Notes: generated from the sequence alone by a model not told the origin. A DNA stretch of 64,000 bases from Caprella mutica (GCA_947561585.1 CANNZV010004630.1:24-64023); one strand, 5' to 3'; shown: positions 35,951-47,079, counted from the stretch's first letter. Translations and numbers: made by a program.

Positions 35951-36315
35951 TGAGAATAAAAGAAACCAAACATTTCCATCATAGTTGAGTGAAGGATTGC
36001 TAATGGGTCACCATAGTTCCAATCTACAATCAGACAAATGCCAAGGTATGCCATAGAAACTTCAAGGTTGATTTATTGGAATGAAGCGAACAACAATTCA
36101 ACAAAGTAAAATCATATCGAATTTTTGATTACATTTTCATATTCAATGTAAAATTGATTGTTTGGTTAAAGATTAGTATATCTAACATAACCGTGTAATA
36201 CCATTAACAGATTTTGTGCTTAAATATCCTTCTCAAAAACGTTTATGATATAATTTGAATATGTAATGCAGTCAGAATTTTGATCAAATCCCATGCAGTG
36301 TGATGTGATTGTGGG
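35951..36315. other. Gene-free spacer
   Basis: AT-rich; nothing recognisable. Confidence 0.5.
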
Positions 36316-36316
36316 A

Positions 36317-36432
36317 ATTGTAAAGGCGGAGCTAAAATGAATCTGAACTTGGAGTAATTATATTAGAATAAACAAGCACCGCCTTCTTTTTTTACTCTAA
36401 GTTCCGATTCATTTTAGCTCCGCCTTTACAAT
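36317..36432. mobile_element. Foldback MITE of 116 bp
   Basis: Arms of about 41 bp, ATTGTAAAGGCGGAGCTAAA plus ATGAATCTGAACTT at left, pair with AAGTTCCGATTCATTTTAGC plus TCCGCCTTTACAAT at right, with only two mismatches, around a loop of about 35 bp. It directly abuts the short-word array of the next element. Confidence 0.8.
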
Positions 36433-36433
36433 T

Positions 36434-37290
36434 GGCAACAGGACAATTGCCACTCAGACAATTGCCACTCGGACAATTGCCACCAGGACAATTGCCACTT
36501 GGACAATTGCTACCCAGACAATTAATTGCTACCACGCCAATTTTCATTCCGGGCAATTGCCACTCTTATATTATTGGAGTATAAATACAATATACTTTTT
36601 AAGTCATAGATATTAAGAGCATCATAGACGAGAAGAAAATGAGTGGTATCGAATTCTATATACCGGTGGTATAAAACGAATCAATAGTGCCTCCATTTAT
36701 AATATTTTTAGGATCTATGATTATGAAAGCATATTGTTACAACTCTAATTCTTCACTTGGAAATTAAGTAGTAATAGAAATACCTATTGTTTGTCCATTA
36801 TCAATTAATAATATATATAGAAATTTACAGGGTGAGATAATAAAGACTTTTATCAACAATCGATAAAGAATCAATAATGTTGTATATTGATACCGTTAAT
36901 TAAACATATTTTTACAGTAAAATACTAATAACAGGTGTCATAGAATATAACTGTCACTAGAACGGATAGAAAAGTTTGAAAATTAATAATGAAAATTGTA
37001 AAAGGAGTTTAAAATATTTATAATACTGTATGTACAAATTCTTTAGCTTGCCATATAATGGAAATTTATATACCAACCAACAATTGGAATAATTTATTTT
37101 ATAAAATAACAGTAAATGATGAATGAACAAATTTTTAAATGGAAATATTGAATCGTATAAACACTATGCATATTTTACCACTATATTGTAATTAAGATAA
37201 GAGGCATCATGCCTCCTATCTTAATTACAAGATAGTGATAAAATAATTGGTTTTCCACCCGGAAAAATGATAATTTTCCGCGTGGAAACA
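36434..37290 (+). mobile_element. Composite element with terminal short-word arrays, copy 2
   Basis: Begins with about eight GGACAATTGCCACTC words (36434-36560). The AGGGTTGTGACAATATGC-type module follows (about 36590-36750), then a conserved body (cctattgtttgtccatta, gggtgagataataaagac, aataacaggtgtcataga, aataacagtaaatgatgaat) and a palindrome ATAAGAGGCATCATGCCTCC. It ends with words TTTTCCACCCGGAAAAAT and TTTTCCGCGTGG. The same order in inverse is found at 52755-53690. No reading frame is seen. Confidence 0.75.
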
Positions 37291-37470
37291 TATGAATAAT
37301 TAATCAGTTTATTCATATGTTTAATACGTATTCATAGGTACAAATATGAAAACTATTCATTAATATAATTTGTAGATGACAGAACAACGTAATAGCAGTA
37401 TTCAAACACTATTCATAGCGATAAAATTGATACTTCGACTAAATATTTTGCGTTTTTTGGCTCCCCTGAA

Positions 37471-37697
37471 GAATGTGAATTTTCCACCTAAAATGTGAAT
37501 TTTCCACCTAAAATGTGAATTTTCCACCTAAAATGTGAATTTTCCACCTATAATGTGAATTTTCTACCTAAAATGTGAATTTTCCACCTAAAAATGTGAA
37601 TTTTCCACCTAATATGTGAATTTCCCACCTAATATGTGAATTTTCCACCTAAAATGTGAATTTTCCACCTAAAATGTGAATTTTCCATCTAAAATGA
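37471..37697. repeat. 20-bp minisatellite, about 11 copies
   Basis: Unit AAAATGTGAATTTTCCACCT with few variants (TATAATG, TAATATG, CCCACC). The TTTTCCACC word is the same as in the terminal words of the composite element about 200 bp upstream. Confidence 0.95.
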
Positions 37698-38837
37698 ATA
37701 GAAGGCAATGAGTTTCCACGCTACAAGACAATAAAAACAGTTTCTTTTCTTACCCAATAAATTAGAGACATTCCAAATTTTAAAATTCTCTGGTTTTTCG
37801 TATCAGTTTATAACCGAAAATTTACTGTTCTTTTAATTTTTGTCATCGAAAATCGCTTATAAAAAAAGGGACAGGAATTGAAATTATAGCTCTGTTACGA
37901 TGTTTTAAATATTACCAGAATTCTAAAACTGCCCTTAATTGTTTTATTATAGTATAAGAACTTATAGACATCTATTCTTTTGAAATATACCAAGAAAATA
38001 ATTATACAATATCCATTTTTCTCAAAAAATAATACCAAAATGGAAAACAAGTTACACGAACAAAATGTGGTTTTATTTTCCAAATTTACATATACTTGGC
38101 AAATTTCAGAGTTATCAAATTTCAGAATAATAAAACAGGTTTCTGAAATATGCGTTGACCCCTTATTTATTGGTGTCAAAAAAGTATTCATTCGGGTCAT
38201 TACATATTTGAATCATAGCTCTAATATGGCTTCGTATTTTTCTTTTTGTTTAATTTTACACATGCAGGTTCACAATAATTATGTAGAAATAAGTTATTTA
38301 TTAATTATAGAAGGACTCAGGATGATGATAAATAAGACACTGTTATAATTGATATTATATCATTTGGAAACTCTATAATAACACAATTGACCAAAAACTA
38401 AAAAATAGGATTAATGAAAAACTATTCTCATCCAATTTTTTATTCATATACATATACATGTATACTGAATTATTTTAAGGGAAGATATATGCGGTGCATT
38501 CATGTAATTTCACGGGATATAATTAAGTCAATTGTGCGTGAATAAAATTCGTAATTTATTGATATTTAAATGCCTAATTTTCTTAGAAAGTTCCATAATT
38601 TTTATCTACATATTTGATAAGTGTGAGAAACTGAACAATTATTTACTAATTACGCTTAATCTTTACAATTGTAAATTCGAACTCTAATTTTAGTTGAATA
38701 TTTTTAGGTATATGGATGGATAAAATATTAAGTACAAACGAAAAAGCATTAGGTTAATAATAATTCTGAAATTATGAATAAACCTTTTTAAGTTACCCAT
38801 TTTGTTCGCCAAATTCAGAATTAGCATCTCTTCTTCT
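37698..38837. other. Gene-free AT-rich interval
   Basis: Two overlapping opposite frames (37895-38200 minus, 37980-38348 plus) show no domain, no splice context and AT-driven composition; neither is supported. The part nearest 38837 is probably the 3' UTR of the next gene. Confidence 0.5.
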
Positions 38838-40879
38838 TTAAGACATATCTTCATCTTCATCTGAAGCTGAAGTATCTACATCTCTTCTTTTCCTTTCACC
38901 AGATTCACCTGACGCTGAAGTATTTATCTGTCTTCTTTTCCTTTCACCAGATTCACCTGACGCTGAAGTATTTATCTGTCTTCTTTTCCTTTCACCAGAT
39001 TCACCTGACGCTGAAGTATTTATCTGTCTTCTTTTCCTTTCACCAGATTCACCTGACGCTGAAGTATTTATCTGTCTTCTTTTCCTTTCACCAGATTCAC
39101 CTGACGCTGAAGTATTTATCTGTCTTCTTTTCCTTTCACCAGATTCACCTGACGCTGAAGTATTTATCTGTCTTCTTTTCCTTTCACCAGATTCATCTGA
39201 CGATGAAGTATTTATCTGTCTTCTTTTCCTTTCACCAGATTCACCTGACGCTGAAGTATTCATCTGTCTTCTTTTCCTTTCACCAGATTCATCTGACGAT
39301 GAAGTATTTATCTGTCTTCTTTTCCTTTCACCAGATTCACCTGACGCTGAAGTATTTATCTGTCTTCTTTTCCTTTCACCAGATTCATCTGACGATGAAG
39401 TATTTATCTGTCTTCTTTTCCTTTCACCAGATTCACCTGACGCTGAAGTATTCATCTGTCTTCTTTTCCTTTCACCAGATTCATCTGACGATGAAGTATT
39501 TATCTGTCTTCTTTTCCTTTCACCAGATTCACCTGACGCTGAAGTATTTATCTGTCTTCTTTTCCTTTCACCAGATTCATCTGACGATGAAGTATTTATC
39601 TGTCTTCTTTTCCTTTCACCAGATTCACCTGACGCTGAAGCATTTATCTGTCTTCTTTTCCTTTCACCAGATTCATCTGACGATGAAGTATTTATCTGTC
39701 TTCTTTTCCTTTCACCAGATTCATCTGACGATGAAGTATTTATCTGTCTTCTTTTCCTTTCACCAGATTCACCTGACGCTGAAGTATTTATCTGTCTTCT
39801 TTTCCTTTCACCAGATTCATCTGACGATGAAGTATTTATCTGTCTTCTTTTCCTTTCACCAGATTCACCTGACGATGAAGTATTTATCTGTCTTCTTTTC
39901 CTTTCACCAGATTCACCTGACGATGAAGTATTTATCTGTCTTCTTTTCCTTTCACCAGATTCATCTGACGATGAAGTATTTATCTGTCTTCTTTTCCTTT
40001 CACCAGATTCATCTGACGATGAAGTATTTATCTGTCTTCTTTTCCTTTCACCAGATTCACCTGACGATGAAGTATTTATCTGTCTTCTTTTCCTTTCACC
40101 AGATTCATCTGACGATGAAGTATTTATCTGTCTTCTTTTCCTTTCACCAGATTCACCTGACGATGAAGTATTTATCTGTCTTCTTTTCCTTTCACCAGAT
40201 TCACCTGACGATGAAGTATTTATCTGTCTTCTTTTCCTTTCACCAGATTCACCTGACGATGAAGTATTTATCTGTCTTCTTTTCCTTTCACCAGATTCAC
40301 CTGACGCTGATTCTGAGTTAGATTCGGTAGAGTCGTTATCTTGTCTTCTTTTCCTAGATAGGGCCTGTCCCTCTTTATCAAACGATAAAAAATCTCTTCC
40401 AGACATCAGCGAATTAGATGGTCTTCCCTGTTGAAATAAAGGCAAAATTTCATTAACAAAACCTAATTTTATTGTTTGAAACCTTCATAATGATAATAAA
40501 TTATGTTGTAAATATTAAATAAATCAAAGTTAAATTTTTATGTTATTTAATTTTCTATAATAACTGAAACAAAAAATTTAATGATTCCAATCATAAGTCA
40601 CTAAGTATTTTGAAGAAATTAAAAAAAAAATTCTTATAGCACAATTGTGTAAGTTTGTGTAAATCTGCGAACAATAGCTAGCTCTGTAAGTTAAAATATC
40701 ATTTTATAAATTACTATAATTAAAAGAATTGTATCTAATGCCATTCTGAAATCATTGAGTAGTCTATTCTATCTTTTTGGAATTGATGAATAACTGTAAA
40801 ATAAAGAACTTACCTCATAGAATGTTGCCACCATAACCAACACTCCAAAAAGGACGAGGATAGCAGTTTTGGAAGTCAT
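38838..40879 (-). CDS. Secreted RKRR-repeat precursor protein (30 units)
   Basis: Two exons on the minus strand, 40879-40814 and 40427-38838, encode 551 residues; the intron is gtaagt..caacag, phase 0. Exon 1 is almost exactly a signal peptide (MTSKTAILVLFGVLVMVATF), so the protein should enter the secretory pathway. A linker of about 30 residues ends in SRKRR. Then come 30 tandem 16-residue units of the form GESGERKRRQINTSSS; position 1 alternates G/D and position 15 S/A. The last unit diverges (RKRRDVDTSAS), followed by an acidic tail DEDEDMS. RKRR is a furin-type site (R-X-K/R-R), and each cut would leave an N-terminal Gln able to cyclise. S-G-E and S-D-E fit the S-x-E signal of Fam20C-like secretory kinases. 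Processing and function are inference. It could instead be a structural or salivary repeat protein. I recognise no named family. Confidence 0.8.
38888..40310. repeat. 48-bp coding minisatellite
   Basis: 30 in-frame copies of a 48-bp unit. Copies at the amino end are mostly the SSS-G form, those at the carboxyl end the SAS-G form. The middle alternates G and D units, making a 96-bp higher-order repeat. Because no stop occurs in any copy on the other strand either, an apparent plus-strand frame (39203-40321) exists; it is a shadow. Confidence 0.95.
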
Positions 40880-40942
40880 TTTTGATGATGTTAACTATGC
40901 AATGGGTGCAATGATTGTGACGATGCAGCATTGCTACGTCCT

Positions 40943-40950
40943 CTATTTAT
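40943..40950 (-). promoter_or_regulatory. TATA box of the RKRR-repeat gene
   Basis: On the minus strand the text is ATAAATAG, 64-71 bp before the start codon, which leaves room for a short 5' UTR of about 35-40 nt. The small gene at 46874-47079 has the same box, TATAAATAG. Confidence 0.6.
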
Positions 40951-41290
40951 CTGATGTGATTTGTATAATACCTTTTGATTCAGTTATACATAGATCCGGA
41001 TTGAATAATACCTATATCTATATATTTGTGATCGAGTGTTGGCATATAAGTGAAAAATTCCAAATGATTGGATGTGGCAGAGTTATTTTTAATAATGTTT
41101 TTTATTGGAAATAAAATAAACGTTCTTGAATCTATAAAAAAATCGCCACCCTCACAGAGATCGAACTAATCTCAAGTTCTATACGGTCTTAGTTTTCGGT
41201 TCTTGAAGTTGAAACTCGATATCTTGATTATATTTGCATAGATCATTATCTTATTGTTACAGGTTTGGAATAGTAATGACTAATGAGATA

Positions 41291-41935
41291 GACTATAACA
41301 CTTTCAGAATGTAAGATAGGTACAGTTGATAACACTTTCAGAATGTAAGATAGGTATAGTTGATAACACTTTCAGAATGTAAGATAGGTACAGTTGATAA
41401 CACTTTCAGAATGTAAGATAGGTATAGTTGATAACACTTTCAGAATGTAAGATAGGTACAGTTGATAACACTTTCAGAATGTAAGATAGGTACAGTTGAT
41501 AACACTTTCAGAATGTAAGATAGGTACAGTTGATAACACTTTCAGAATGTAAGATAGGTACAGTTGATAACACTTTCAGAATGTAAGATAGGTATAGTTG
41601 ATAACACTTTCAGAATGTAAGATAGGTACAGTTGATAACACTTTCAGAATGTAAGATAGGTACAGTTGATAACACTTTCAGAATGTAAGATAGGTACAGT
41701 TGATAACACTTTCAGAATGTAAGATAGGTACAGTTGATAACACTTTCAGAATGTAAGATAGGTATAGTTGATAACACTTTCAGAATGTAAGATAGGTACA
41801 GTTGATAACACTTTCAGAATGTAAGATAGGTACAGTTGATAACACTTTCAGAATGTAAGATAGGTACAGTTGATAACACTTTCAGAATGTAAGATAGGTA
41901 CAGTTGATACCACTTTCAGAAGGAAGACATGATAA
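41291..41935. repeat. 34-bp minisatellite, about 19 copies
   Basis: Unit TTGATAACACTTTCAGAATG plus TAAGATAGGTACAG, very homogeneous with a C/T variant in the last part. It lies between the RKRR-repeat gene and the Gypsy element. Confidence 0.97.
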
Positions 41936-41975
41936 TTGAATAAATCTCTGATAAATATAAATTATTACTTGAAAT

Positions 41976-42329
41976 TGAAGGTTTCTATTATTTAGCCTAA
42001 TTTAATTCCTTCAATCAATTTGTATAGAGTTTAATGACTAGTAGATTTTTGGTAGTTTTTATTTGACTTCAGTACAGGAGTGATACCCTTATTAGACAAA
42101 TGTTCATCACTAAGGGTCAATCACTGCACAATGTGTTAAATCTAATAGACAACTGAATGAATGTAGAGTTAGCTAGCATAATTATTGGGTAGTTTTACGT
42201 ATTATTGGAACATATTATTGGAACCGATTATGACGAAATATTAGAATGAAATCGGTCTAGTATTCAATTTGAGTTATTAGAAAATTGTTCTTTGAAATGA
42301 ATGGTTAATATAAAATGATGAATGCTACA
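41976..42329 (-). repeat. Gypsy 3' LTR
   Basis: 354 bp. Identical to the 5' LTR except GTGTTAAAT here against GTATTAAAT there (near 42133 / 46580). Confidence 0.95.
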
Positions 42330-42332
42330 GAA

Positions 42333-42342
42333 CTTCCCTCCC
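42333..42342 (-). other. Gypsy polypurine tract
   Basis: On the minus strand GGGAGGGAAG lies three bases before the 3' LTR, the usual site for plus-strand DNA priming. Confidence 0.8.
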
Positions 42343-42353
42343 AAATAGCGGAG

Positions 42354-45300
42354 CTAAAAATAAATATAATCGTTAGACCGTTTAAATTTAACGGTTCGAC
42401 CAGATCTAGTTTTTGTAGCGTTGGTTGTAGTAGCTTGTTGAGGTGAGCTTATATCTTGAGATTCTTGAGTTGGTAGTGATATTACAGGAGAAGTTCTGTC
42501 CAGTTTCAGAGGCTCATTAGTAGGGTTGGTAGTTGCGGTGGGTTGTAGTATCGTAGGTTTTAATCGGTCGATGGATACAGTTTGAGTTCTGTCATCGGAG
42601 AGTTCAATCACGAAATGTTTAGAGTATCGTTCACTAACTTTGTAGGGACCTGTGTAGGGCGCTTCTAGAGAACGTCGAACGCGATCCACTCTTAGCCACA
42701 CGTGAGTGCATGTCTTCAGTTCTGAAGGTACGAACGATTTAGGGCCAGAATGAATGCGTCCTTCTGAGAGTTGTTTGAAATCTAGGAGTGACATTTCGTG
42801 AGCTAGTTTCTTGATGTTTTCGTGAGTAAATGGTAAGTCTTGTTCGCTGATCATAGGTCGTGGCATCAGAAGGTGATTTCCAGTTAGAGCGGTAAAGGGT
42901 GAATATCCTGAATCGTTTGGTATGCTGCGTAAGCCAAGCAAGACTACAGGGAGTGCGTCAAGCCAGTTCTGTTTTCTTGCAATTATAGCCGTTTTCAGGG
43001 TTCGGTGGGCTCTCTCAATTAAACCGTTCGTTTGTGGATGGTAAGCAGTGGTTCTGAGACGATGGAAGCCCACTAAAATGGATAGCTCGTTGAAGAGTTC
43101 AGATTCGAATTGCGATCCTCTGTCTGTTACGACGTACAACGGCACGCCAAAGCGTGCAATCCATGTGTTTAAGAAAGCTGAAGCAACGGTTGAGGCGGTG
43201 ATTTCGTGGATTGGCATGGCTTCTATCCACCTTGTCGCTCTGTCAATACATGTAAGAACGTAGCGCTGGGGAGCAATGTAAGTTTCATTGTTTTTCTTAA
43301 CGGGTGGAAGGGGTCCTATGATGTCTATGTGCACCGTTTCTAAGCGAGATGAAGGGAGATCAAATGGCGTTTTCTCACTCTTTGTGTGCTTGTTGATTTT
43401 AGCTTGTTGGCAGTCAATACATTCTCTGCACCAGTTTTTAATGTTTCGATCGATGTCGGGCCAGAAGTAGCGAGATTTAATGAGTTTGATAGTTGTTTTT
43501 ACACCGGGATGTGCGATATTGTGAAGACTTTCAAATATGCTGCGACGTGCAGTCGATGGGATAAATGGACGTGGGTACGGAGTAGAAGTGTCACAAAACA
43601 ACTTGGCATCATTGTTGATGGAGTATGAATGTAACTTATCCAGGTATTGCTGTGTTTCAGCATCGTCTTTTTGTTGTTGGGCTAGGGACGGTAGGTCGAT
43701 TATGTCTAGCATTACTGAGTTTGTTGGTCTCGACAAACAGTCCGCAACGATGTTCTGATCACCACGAATGTATTGCAGATCGTTTATGTATTCAGTGATG
43801 ATCGAGAAGTAGCGTTGCTGTTTGTCGGATTTAGAGGGCTATGTGCTTTTGAAAGCAGATGATAAAGGTTTGTGATCACTGAATAAGATCGTATCGCGTC
43901 CTTCAATCAGTGGTTTAAAATGCAATACAGCACTGTAGGTAGCGAAGAGTTCTCTATCGAATGTTGAACATTTTTGTTGGCTAGCTGACAGTTTCTTTGA
44001 GAAGAATCCAATTGGTACTGGTTGTCCGTTGATGAGTTGGTGTAGTGCTGCACCAATTGCATATTGAGAGCTGTCAGTTACGAGGTGGTATTGAGTAGCG
44101 TTTGTGGATGGATGAGGTAGAGAGCTCACGTTTGCTAGTGCTGATTTTATTTCACCAAATGATTTAGTTTCTTCGCTGTTCAGAGTTATTTGTTTTTCAT
44201 TTGGTGATATTCTTATGCGTTCCGTTAGAGGCATTACGAGGTTAGCAAATTTAGGGATGTGCCGACGGTAGAATCCGACCATTCCTAGGAATCGTCGGAG
44301 TGATTTAGAATCAGTAGGTTGGGGAAAAGAGGTAATTTCAGAAGTCTTTTCTTCTGTTGTTTTCATTCCGTCCGACTTTATAGAGTATCCAAGAAAATCT
44401 AGTTCTTCTTGGAAAAACGAACATTTTTCTGTTGCTATTTTTAAATCGTATTTGTCCAAAATACTAAACACTTGTTCGAGGTCCTTGGCATGTTGCTCTT
44501 CATTTTCTGAGGATATCAGTATATCGTCCAGGTAAATGAACGAACAATCACAATCAATGAATGATTGGTCCATGAAACGTTGAAAGGTGGCTCCACTGTT
44601 TCGTAAACCGTAGGGCATATAACAATATTCGAATGATCCGAAGGGGGTTGTGACTGCGGTTTTTTCTATGTCATCAGGGTGGATTGGGATCTGGTGGTAG
44701 GCTCTGATGAGATCTAATTTCGAGAAAACATTTTTGTTGTGGAGATGGGAAGATAAACTATTGAGATGGGGAATAGGGTATCTGTCTGGTTTCGTTATGG
44801 TGTTCAGAGCGCGGTAATCACCACATGGTCGCCATTGTCCTGGGTTTTTCTTGGGTACTAAATGCAATGGTGATGTCCAAGGAGATTTTGAGGGGCGTAT
44901 AATACCGGCTTGCTGAAGAGTTTTGAATTCTGCTTGTGCTGCGTTTAATTTCTCTGCTGATAGCTGTCTCGTTTTAGCGTACACAGGGTTTGAGTTTGCC
45001 GTTTCGATAGTGTGCGAAATCTTTATTGCACAAGCCTGGTTCTGAAGTTTTTTTGGTGATGTAACAGACGAAAATTCTTCCAGGAGGTCACTTACAACAG
45101 GATGTTGCGATTTATCAGAGTTTATATTGATATGAAAAACTTCTTCGGTTGTGCTTACAGTGGTTGTTGCAATAAGTGATGTAGTGTTGTCAGTTATCTT
45201 CATTGATTTGCAGTCAACTAGGATGTTGAAATTTCTTAAGAAATCAGCTCCAAGAAGCGGATGTGTGGTTTCAGCAACGATGAAGTTCCAAACGTATGTT

Positions 45301-45555
45301 CTGCGCAATGATGGGATGCTTATATCAATAAGGGATTCACCATGACACGGAATTGTTTGACCGTCTGCTGTAGTTAGTTTGACTGCAGTTGGATTGATGG
45401 TTATACCGTTAATATAACGTGAAGGTATTATTGAGACTGCAGCGCCTGTATCAATGATGATATCAAGCTTGGTAGCACCAATTCGAGCGGCAACTTGTAG
45501 GAGTGGCGGGCCGATGGTTGCTAGGGCGACCCGCCCGTCTAGTTTTCCGAGTGTG
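42354..45555 (-). pseudogene. pol: Gypsy pol polyprotein, interrupted by one stop
   Basis: The frame opens before the gag stop in the -1 frame. Order: aspartic protease with DTGA (about 45444-45452); reverse transcriptase with YLDD (about 44515-44535); RNase H with [13 protein letters not shown] and FSDHKPL; then a TAG at 43839-43841 inside RNase H. The same frame continues through YIRGDQNIVADCLSR into integrase. The integrase zinc-binding HHCC is intact (LHNIAHPG, then CRECIDC), as are the catalytic acids (HIDIIGP, VTDRGSQF, HPQTNGLIERAHRT). A C-terminal DNA-binding part and an Arg/Lys-rich tail end at 42354. Only the single stop disrupts it. In the genus-level classification it looks like the insect mag/Gypsy type, from the Gag finger and PBS, but I did not build a tree. 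Confidence 0.93.
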
Positions 45556-46356
45556 ATTGACGGGCTGGTGACGAAGGTCGCGAAGATGGTTGCATGTTGC
45601 AGTTCTTCTTATCTGGCCATCGACACCACGGCTTACATGTCCGTGCTTTTTCTGCAAAGTACAGGTGTGCACGGCACACTTTTGGGCGTTGAGTTTCGGA
45701 ATATGGTCTTACTCCGGCTGGGCATTGGGATGGATAAGTTGAATAATTTTGGTGAGGTCTGTCATGCCGAGTTTGATTACTGGAGTAGTTTTGTTGTTGC
45801 CTTTCGTTGTTGGATCTTACATTAAGAACGTTTGTGTTACTAAAGTAAGGCATCAACTCATCAGCTAAAGTTCCAAGCTGTTGTAGGGTAAGTGATTTTT
45901 GAGCAGCTAGAACGGGTGAAATTGTAGATGGGGTAGCTTGAATGAATTTGTGACGAATTAAATCTTCACCGACGCCTATTTTATTTGCAGTAGCACTTAA
46001 CTCTTGAAGATAAACAGATGGCCTACCAGACATGGTGTTTTTGAGATGATTTTATCAAAAAGTTCCGGTTTAGTAGATTCAAATGAGGCAATTACGGCAG
46101 CTTTAAGTCCTGAGTAATTTTGGCTTTCTAGAATAGTTGGAGATAGATTAGCAACAATGGTTGGTGGTAATGCAGCTAACACATGGTAGTATTTAGTTTC
46201 TTCAACTGTTATTCTGCTGAGATGAAATTGTGCTTCAATAATACTGAACCATCCAGTCGCAGCAGTTTCCATAAATGCTGGGATTTTAATAGATAGATGC
46301 TGAATGGGTTCAGTTTGTTTAGTTGATGGAGGGTCAGTTGGATCGTTTGGAGCCAT
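45539..46356 (-). pseudogene. gag: Gypsy gag, frameshifted
   Basis: The start codon at 46356 opens MAPNDPTDPP; a capsid-like part follows (PAFMETAATGWFSIIEAQF). The frame is lost near 46010-46033: the first frame ends at 45997 while the rest of Gag (SGRPSVYLQEL onward) is in another frame to 45539. A zinc-binding motif near the end (CRAHLYFAEKARTCKPWC, C-x2-H-x9-C-x3-C) is typical of insect Gypsy Gag. The stop at 45539-45541 overlaps the pol frame by a -1 shift, the normal arrangement for frameshifted Gag-Pol. Confidence 0.85.
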
Positions 46357-46407
46357 GGTTTAATTTTAGAATTTTTTATCGAATTCAGAAAAGTTGTAGG
46401 TGTTAAT

Positions 46408-46420
46408 GACGGGGTCACCA
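46408..46420 (-). other. Gypsy primer-binding site
   Basis: On the minus strand TGGTGACCCCGTC begins two bases after the 5' LTR. TGG matches the CCA end of a tRNA; I do not assign the tRNA. Confidence 0.7.
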
Positions 46421-46422
46421 GT

Positions 46423-46776
46423 TGAAGGTTTCTATTATTTAGCCTAATTTAATTCCTTCAATCAATTTGTATAGAGTTTAATGACTAGTAGATTTTTGGT
46501 AGTTTTTATTTGACTTCAGTACAGGAGTGATACCCTTATTAGACAAATGTTCATCACTAAGGGTCAATCACTGCACAATGTATTAAATCTAATAGACAAC
46601 TGAATGAATGTAGAGTTAGCTAGCATAATTATTGGGTAGTTTTACGTATTATTGGAACATATTATTGGAACCGATTATGACGAAATATTAGAATGAAATC
46701 GGTCTAGTATTCAATTTGAGTTATTAGAAAATTGTTCTTTGAAATGAATGGTTAATATAAAATGATGAATGCTACA
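46423..46776 (-). repeat. Gypsy 5' LTR
   Basis: 354 bp, partner of 41976-42329; contains the element promoter by position. Confidence 0.95.
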
Positions 46777-46873
46777 AAATACCAGATTCAATAACTGTTA
46801 GTAAATTAGCATATAGTTATTTTCTTATGATTGAATAGATTCATACTCAACGGGAAATCTATATTTTCAGAGG

Positions 46874-47079
46874 TTATATTATCTGTAGGAATGGATGTCC
46901 CTCATGTGTCTCAATATCACAAATAAATTTTCTTTTGCTATCGAGAATAGCTTCCTTCGGCTGAAAGATTAAATCTTTGTCTTATTCTAATTTTATACAG
47001 AGATAAAAAAAATGCAACAAAGATCTATGCTATATATGTACCTTACCTCGCACAATGTTCCACTGATGATGAGAACCAT
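46874..47079 (-). CDS. Candidate small secreted peptide gene
   Basis: Two minus-strand exons, 47079-47047 and 46960-46874, would encode 39 residues. The intron is gtaagg..ctttcag, phase 0. The layout copies the RKRR-repeat gene: a TATA box, a very short first exon ending in a Glu codon at the end of a hydrophobic leader, then an intron. The first ATG gives only MVLIISGTLCE as leader. The same frame extends upstream with more hydrophobic residues (ISPGNILLASL) but without an ATG, so the start may have been lost or may be non-AUG. Exon 2 reads PKEAILDSKRKFICDIETH.., with a basic SKRK site. No repeat array remains; the Gypsy element inserted about 100 bp beyond the stop. It may be a real small gene or a decayed paralogue. 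Confidence 0.4.

Larger units (their letters stand above)
41976..46776 (-). mobile_element. Ty3/Gypsy LTR retrotransposon, near-complete
   Basis: Whole element on the minus strand, 4.8 kb. Two 354-bp LTRs (41976-42329 and 46423-46776) start TGTAGCATTC and end CCTTCA; I count one substitution between them. The 4-bp target duplication AAAT is at 41972-41975 and 46777-46780. Gag and a pol with protease, reverse transcriptase, RNase H and integrase lie in Gypsy order. Near-identical LTRs show recent insertion, yet gag has a frameshift and pol an in-frame stop, so this copy cannot make its proteins unaided. The insertion lies just downstream of the small secreted gene at 46874-47079. Confidence 0.95.

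Noticed and set aside
37895..38348. Opposite overlapping frames of 101 and 122 codons
   Set aside because: AT-driven composition, no recognisable domain, and they cover each other; neither has supporting context.
39203..40321. 372-codon plus-strand frame with MKYLSVFFSFHQIHLT repeats
   Set aside because: It is the opposite strand of the 48-bp coding repeat. A unit length divisible by three keeps it open. The minus strand has a signal peptide exon, splice sites and a TATA box; this strand has none.
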